From an uncultured Bulleidia sp. (GTDB taxonomy: Bacteria > Bacillota_I > Bacilli_A > Erysipelotrichales > Erysipelotrichaceae), in contig CAKVLT010000079.1 of assembly GCA_934757945.1 (NCBI GenBank), positions 1-9,066 of the forward strand: 9,066 nucleotides of DNA, in the 5' to 3' direction. Numbering within the stretch: position 1 is the stretch's first letter; each line of letters starts with the position of its first letter. Position numbers and translations under genes: made by a program. Below the pieces are notes generated by a model. The model was not told where the DNA came from, made no database searches, and saw only the letters and a program-made list of their open reading frames with translations. This document shows, one piece after another, positions 6,715 to 9,066 of this stretch.

Positions 6715-7281
6715 ATGGCAGATATAGCCCGTGCTTTAGCTTGTATTCAGAAAGCACATGAATATTCCAAAGAACAAACATTTGCATTTGACCATCATGA
6801 CATTTCCGCCTATATTGCAGATAGTGCCATGGAGGCATACAGAGAAAACAGCAGTGAAGAATTAAGTCCTGAACAATTTGATGTGGAAGAACAGGAGGCA
6901 ATGACACATACAACTGCTTTAAAACAATGGCATATTGGACAGGTACTGGATGGTTCCATGCAATATCTTTTTGCTGTAAAAATTGATGAGGGTCTTTATT
7001 ACAGATACAGAGAATGTAAAGCGTATCAGATGAAATGTCAGAGAGATCTTACAAAAGAAGAAATACAGAAGTTTTTATGCAGTACTTGTGACTATAAGGA
7101 AAGAGAGCTTTCTTCAGCTTATCCAGAATTTAATTATCCTGTCTGCGTTTCTGCTTATCAATTTCTTGATTCTTATGCCTATGTTGCAAGTTTTCCAGGT
7201 TATCCGGGTATTTGCGGACAGGGTAAACATCCTCAGGAAGCGGTTGAAAAAGCATATGACAATCTGGCTAAAGCAATCTGA
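6715..7281 (+). CDS. Hypothetical protein with HicB-like C-terminal domain
   Basis: A 188-residue soluble protein that I do not recognise as a whole. The last 36 residues (SYAYVASFPGYPGICGQG, then KHPQEAVEKAYDNLAKAI) follow the HicB antitoxin pattern: a strand with aromatic and acidic residues, a P-x-x-P-G turn, a short GxG linker and a helix with EAxxxA. The N-terminal 150 residues are charged and mixed alpha/beta, with a helical start and a CSTC pair (122-125). I chose ATG 6715 because AGAAGGTGAT (6701-6710) is a near-complete ribosome binding site at the right distance. ATG 6709 lies too close to it, and GTG 6673 falls upstream of the predicted transcript. No hicA-like partner is next to it, so an active toxin-antitoxin pair is unlikely. 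It forms a single-gene unit with its own promoter and terminator. Confidence 0.75.
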   Translation: MADIARALACIQKAHEYSKEQTFAFDHHDISAYIADSAMEAYRENSSEELSPEQFDVEEQEAMTHTTALKQWHIGQVLDGSMQYLFAVKIDEGLYYRYRECKAYQMKCQRDLTKEEIQKFLCSTCDYKERELSSAYPEFNYPVCVSAYQFLDSYAYVASFPGYPGICGQGKHPQEAVEKAYDNLAKAI

Positions 7282-7286
7282 CAAAC

Positions 7287-7319
7287 AAAAAACTCTGTGT
7301 GGGAATCACAGAGCTTTTT
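7287..7319 (+). terminator. Intrinsic terminator after the HicB-like gene
   Basis: Arms CTCTGTG (7293-7299) and CACAGAG (7307-7313) form a 7-bp stem with a 7-base loop. An A run precedes the stem and five T residues follow it (7315-7319), which suggests it could also terminate transcription from the opposite side. Confidence 0.88.
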
Positions 7320-7443
7320 GCATTTAAGAGTTCACATTGGATGCCAGTTACGTAACACGACACATTTATGTTTAGGAGAACATAAAGATTTTTATTTTAT
7401 GAATTGAAGGACTGAGTAAGTATCCTGTTCGTATTTCCAATGT
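7320..7443. other. Intergenic stretch with a palindrome and an unexplained hairpin
   Basis: No open reading frame of useful size exists here. It contains a perfect 10-bp palindrome GTTACGTAAC (7347-7356) and, nine bases on, a perfect 8-bp hairpin TTTATGTT/AACATAAA (7365-7372 and 7379-7386) with loop TAGGAG. A T-rich tract follows (7389-7399). The preceding gene is already terminated at 7319, so a second terminator-like hairpin has no obvious job. No convincing promoter for a small RNA is visible: TTCACA at 7331 has no matching -10. Confidence 0.5.
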
Positions 7444-7461
7444 AGTTAGTAACAACTAACT
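7444..7461. promoter_or_regulatory. Operator-like palindrome E (primase-like gene promoter)
   Basis: Reads AGTTAGT-AACA-ACTAACT. The 7-bp arms are perfect, making this the best-conserved of the five copies in the window. It ends three bases before the TATAAT element, so it fills the -35/-10 spacer of the next gene's promoter. A bound repressor would block that promoter. Confidence 0.7.
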
Positions 7462-7464
7462 GTC

Positions 7465-7470
7465 TATAAT
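7465..7470 (+). promoter_or_regulatory. -10 element of the primase-like gene
   Basis: A perfect TATAAT. The region 17-18 bases upstream (GTAGTT or TGTAGT) is a poor -35 and lies partly inside palindrome E. The leader would be about 75 bases and is very T-rich (runs of six and seven T at about 7510-7527). Confidence 0.6.
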
Positions 7471-7552
7471 ATACTTGTTTTTCGTATATATGTCAAAACA
7501 TTTTGAACATTTTTTATTCTTTTTTTGTATGTAGTAAATGAGAGGTATATAT

Positions 7553-8731
7553 ATGCAGCCATCTATTACGTCTGTTGCACAGCGACTGTTTCCTGATCAG
7601 GATATTCGAAAATTACTATGTCCGTTTCATGAAGATCATCATCCGGGCTCTTTTCATCTTTTTGACAGAAATAATGCCTATAAATGTTTTTCATGCGGTG
7701 CTTTTGGACACACTGCAGATCTTGTGAAACAGGTAAAGCATTGTTCAGGTTCAGAAGCCTATGCCTTTATTCATGGGACTAAAGCAGAGAAAAAGAACAA
7801 GGTAATGCATGTAAAAGAAGGGAAAGAAGAGTATTCTGCTATTTATGATATTTTTATGCAATGTTATCCTTTAAATGATCAGCATAAAAAGTATCTTCAT
7901 CAAAGACACATTCAGATTCATGGTAAAGAATACTGTTCCATGCCACAAAGAGAGCAACTGCCGGTTTTTTTAGAGCATGTTGATTCGGAAAAACTGTATA
8001 AAGTTCCTGGATTTTACAGATACAAAGAGTCTGGACAAATTGGTATGGTGCAGCAAAAAGGCATTGGCATAGCTATTAAAGACGTACATGGTAAAATACA
8101 GGGAATTCAGATTCGTAAAGATATTGTAGAAAGGGATGAACCAAGGTACATATGGTTTTCATCAGATTGGATTAAAGGAAATGAGAAAGCATCCAGAATA
8201 TTGGAAGGAGGAAATTCTCCAGGTGCTCCCATAGATGTACTGCCGGCTGTAAATTACAGGGAACTCGTTATTACTGAAGGACATTTTAAGGCGTCTCGAG
8301 TTCACGATGAGTTTCATTGTTCAGCACTCAGTGTGCAGGGAATGGGAAACTATGCGGGAATTCTGGACAGTTTGCATTTTTTAAAACCCACATGTATCTA
8401 TATTGCCTATGACAGTGATATCTGTATGAATTTCAATGTGTATGTGCAACTGGAAAAGTTAGTGCATCTTATAGAAGATAACAGTGAATATCCTGTGCAG
8501 ATACTTGTATTTTCCTATCTTGCAGGTAAAGGGATAGATGATGTTCTGGATACTGAAAACTATGCAATATATGCTGTGCCTGCAGCGTACTATTTTGTCT
8601 TTTACAGACAATTTGTTCAGTTAACAGATAAATTGCATATGGAAAGCAGGGAAGATAAAATAGAAATTTACGAAAAACTTGCTTTTAAGACAATCTATAA
8701 AAAAGAGTTTTTAAAGAGAGAGTTCCGGTAA
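7553..8731 (+). CDS. Primase-like protein: CHC2 zinc finger plus Toprim/DUF3854-like domain
   Basis: A 392-residue soluble protein. The N-terminus is a DnaG-type CHC2 zinc ribbon: CPFH (23-26) and CFSC (45-48) give Cys23, His26, Cys45 and Cys48, followed by GAFGHTADLV. After a variable stretch (about 75-160) comes an IKDVHGKIQGIQIR strand-turn (175-188). A Toprim-like half follows, with TEGH (241-244, Glu242), AYDSD (285-289, acidic pair Asp287/Asp289) and GKGIDDVL (325-332). This matches DUF3854-type Toprim domains of plasmid, phage and integrative-element primases. The full DnaG polymerase core and any helicase domain are absent. The start is set by GAGAGG (7540-7545), seven bases before ATG 7553; the ATG at 7538 has no such site. 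No phage or conjugation gene is nearby. It could be a primase, a nuclease-like Toprim protein or a domesticated remnant. Confidence 0.82.
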   Translation: MQPSITSVAQRLFPDQDIRKLLCPFHEDHHPGSFHLFDRNNAYKCFSCGAFGHTADLVKQVKHCSGSEAYAFIHGTKAEKKNKVMHVKEGKEEYSAIYDIFMQCYPLNDQHKKYLHQRHIQIHGKEYCSMPQREQLPVFLEHVDSEKLYKVPGFYRYKESGQIGMVQQKGIGIAIKDVHGKIQGIQIRKDIVERDEPRYIWFSSDWIKGNEKASRILEGGNSPGAPIDVLPAVNYRELVITEGHFKASRVHDEFHCSALSVQGMGNYAGILDSLHFLKPTCIYIAYDSDICMNFNVYVQLEKLVHLIEDNSEYPVQILVFSYLAGKGIDDVLDTENYAIYAVPAAYYFVFYRQFVQLTDKLHMESREDKIEIYEKLAFKTIYKKEFLKREFR

Positions 8732-8737
8732 TATAAT
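8732..8737 (+). promoter_or_regulatory. -10 element before the ROK gene
   Basis: A perfect TATAAT beginning one base after the primase-like stop. The -35 side (TTTTTA, 8708-8713, 18-base spacer) is weak. No terminator precedes it, so read-through from the primase-like gene may add to expression. Confidence 0.45.
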
Positions 8738-8763
8738 ATGTTTATAAAGAAAAAGAGGTAAGT

Positions 8764-9066
8764 ATGAAACAATATTTAGTAATCGATGTAGGTGGCACAG
8801 CCATCAAGTATTCTCTGATGGATGAAAGCGCCGTCATCCTTGAAAAAGGAGAAGTTCCTACAGAAATTGAAAAAGGCTTAGATCATTATCTTGATACTCT
8901 GGTTTCTATCTACAAGTTGTATGAAGGTAAGGTAGAAGCTGTATGTATGAGCGCTCCTGGTAAGATTGACGCCAATAAAGGTTTTTTCCATACAGGCGGA
9001 GCATTAAAATTCATTTCCAATTTTGATATGAAGACTGTTATGGAGGAAAGAACAGGAGTTCCATTC
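8764..9066 (+). CDS. ROK-family sugar kinase/regulator (N-terminal part, cut by the window end)
   Basis: Only the first 101 residues are present and the frame is open at the window end. The N-terminus YLVIDVGGTAIKYSLMD (residues 4-20) is the phosphate-1 loop of the actin-like ATPase fold. MSAPGKIDANKGFFHTGGAL corresponds to the phosphate/sugar-binding strand of ROK glucokinase-like proteins. No N-terminal helix-turn-helix precedes it, so a kinase (glucose, N-acetyl sugar or similar) is more likely than a NagC/XylR-type repressor. The ROK signature and zinc-binding cysteines would lie beyond the window. GAGG (8755-8758) is five bases before the ATG. Confidence 0.88.
   Translation, partial: MKQYLVIDVGGTAIKYSLMDESAVILEKGEVPTEIEKGLDHYLDTLVSIYKLYEGKVEAVCMSAPGKIDANKGFFHTGGALKFISNFDMKTVMEERTGVPF

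Noticed and set aside
7490..7534. A 14-residue leader peptide reading frame (starts MSKHFEHF, rich in Phe) in the T-rich leader of the primase-like gene
   Set aside because: It has no ribosome binding site and its composition follows from the T-rich DNA; nothing supports translation or attenuation.
7538..7552. ATG at 7538 as start of the primase-like gene
   Set aside because: The GAGAGG ribosome binding site at 7540-7545 lies inside this extension and points to ATG 7553.
1..9066. CRISPR array, tRNA or rRNA genes
   Set aside because: No regularly spaced direct repeats, cloverleaf-like segments or conserved rRNA sequence were seen on either strand.

Overview
The window looks like chromosomal DNA of a low-GC Gram-positive anaerobe (Bacillota). 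The evidence is strong AGGAGG-type ribosome binding sites, intrinsic terminators with T tracts, a clostridial-type short flavodoxin, a DUF3793 protein and the tandem feoA-feoA-feoB layout. An Erysipelotrichia- or Clostridia-like gut bacterium is my best guess, but nothing here fixes the genus.

Layout. Positions 1-80 look like the right end of an IS200/IS605-type element: two hairpins resembling the 3' part of a TnpB guide RNA plus the element end. Directly after it, at 97-198, is a strong promoter with three copies of an 18-bp imperfect palindrome, AGTTAG-N6-CTAACT. This drives feoA-feoA-feoB (199-2794) and then a small winged-helix gene (2798-3046). That gene matches the DNA-binding half of DtxR/MntR repressors but has neither the metal-binding nor the dimerisation part. 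A second transcription unit starts behind another copy of the palindrome at 3086-3103. It carries a DUF3793 protein, a flavodoxin and a ZIP-family metal transporter and ends at a clear terminator (4883-4915). Next come two single-gene units: a MurJ/YtgP-like lipid flippase (4967-6622) and a 188-residue protein with a HicB-like C-terminus (6715-7281), each with its own terminator. A 271-bp gap follows. It holds a hairpin of unknown purpose and a fifth, perfect copy of the palindrome at a TATAAT promoter. That promoter drives a protein with a CHC2 primase zinc finger and a Toprim-like (DUF3854-like) domain (7553-8731). The window ends in the first 101 codons of a ROK-family sugar kinase/regulator.

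How it works together. Ferrous iron uptake (Feo), a flavodoxin that can replace ferredoxin when iron is short, a ZIP metal importer and a DUF3793 protein form a coherent iron-limitation module. The shared palindrome makes a common DtxR-type repressor likely. The two points that go beyond a routine feo locus are the stand-alone, ligand-less DtxR-type winged helix downstream of feoB, and the best-conserved operator lying at the promoter of a primase-like gene of mobile-element type more than 4 kb away. Together they suggest a local regulon that includes a nucleic-acid enzyme. This is inference from sequence; no search or experiment was run.
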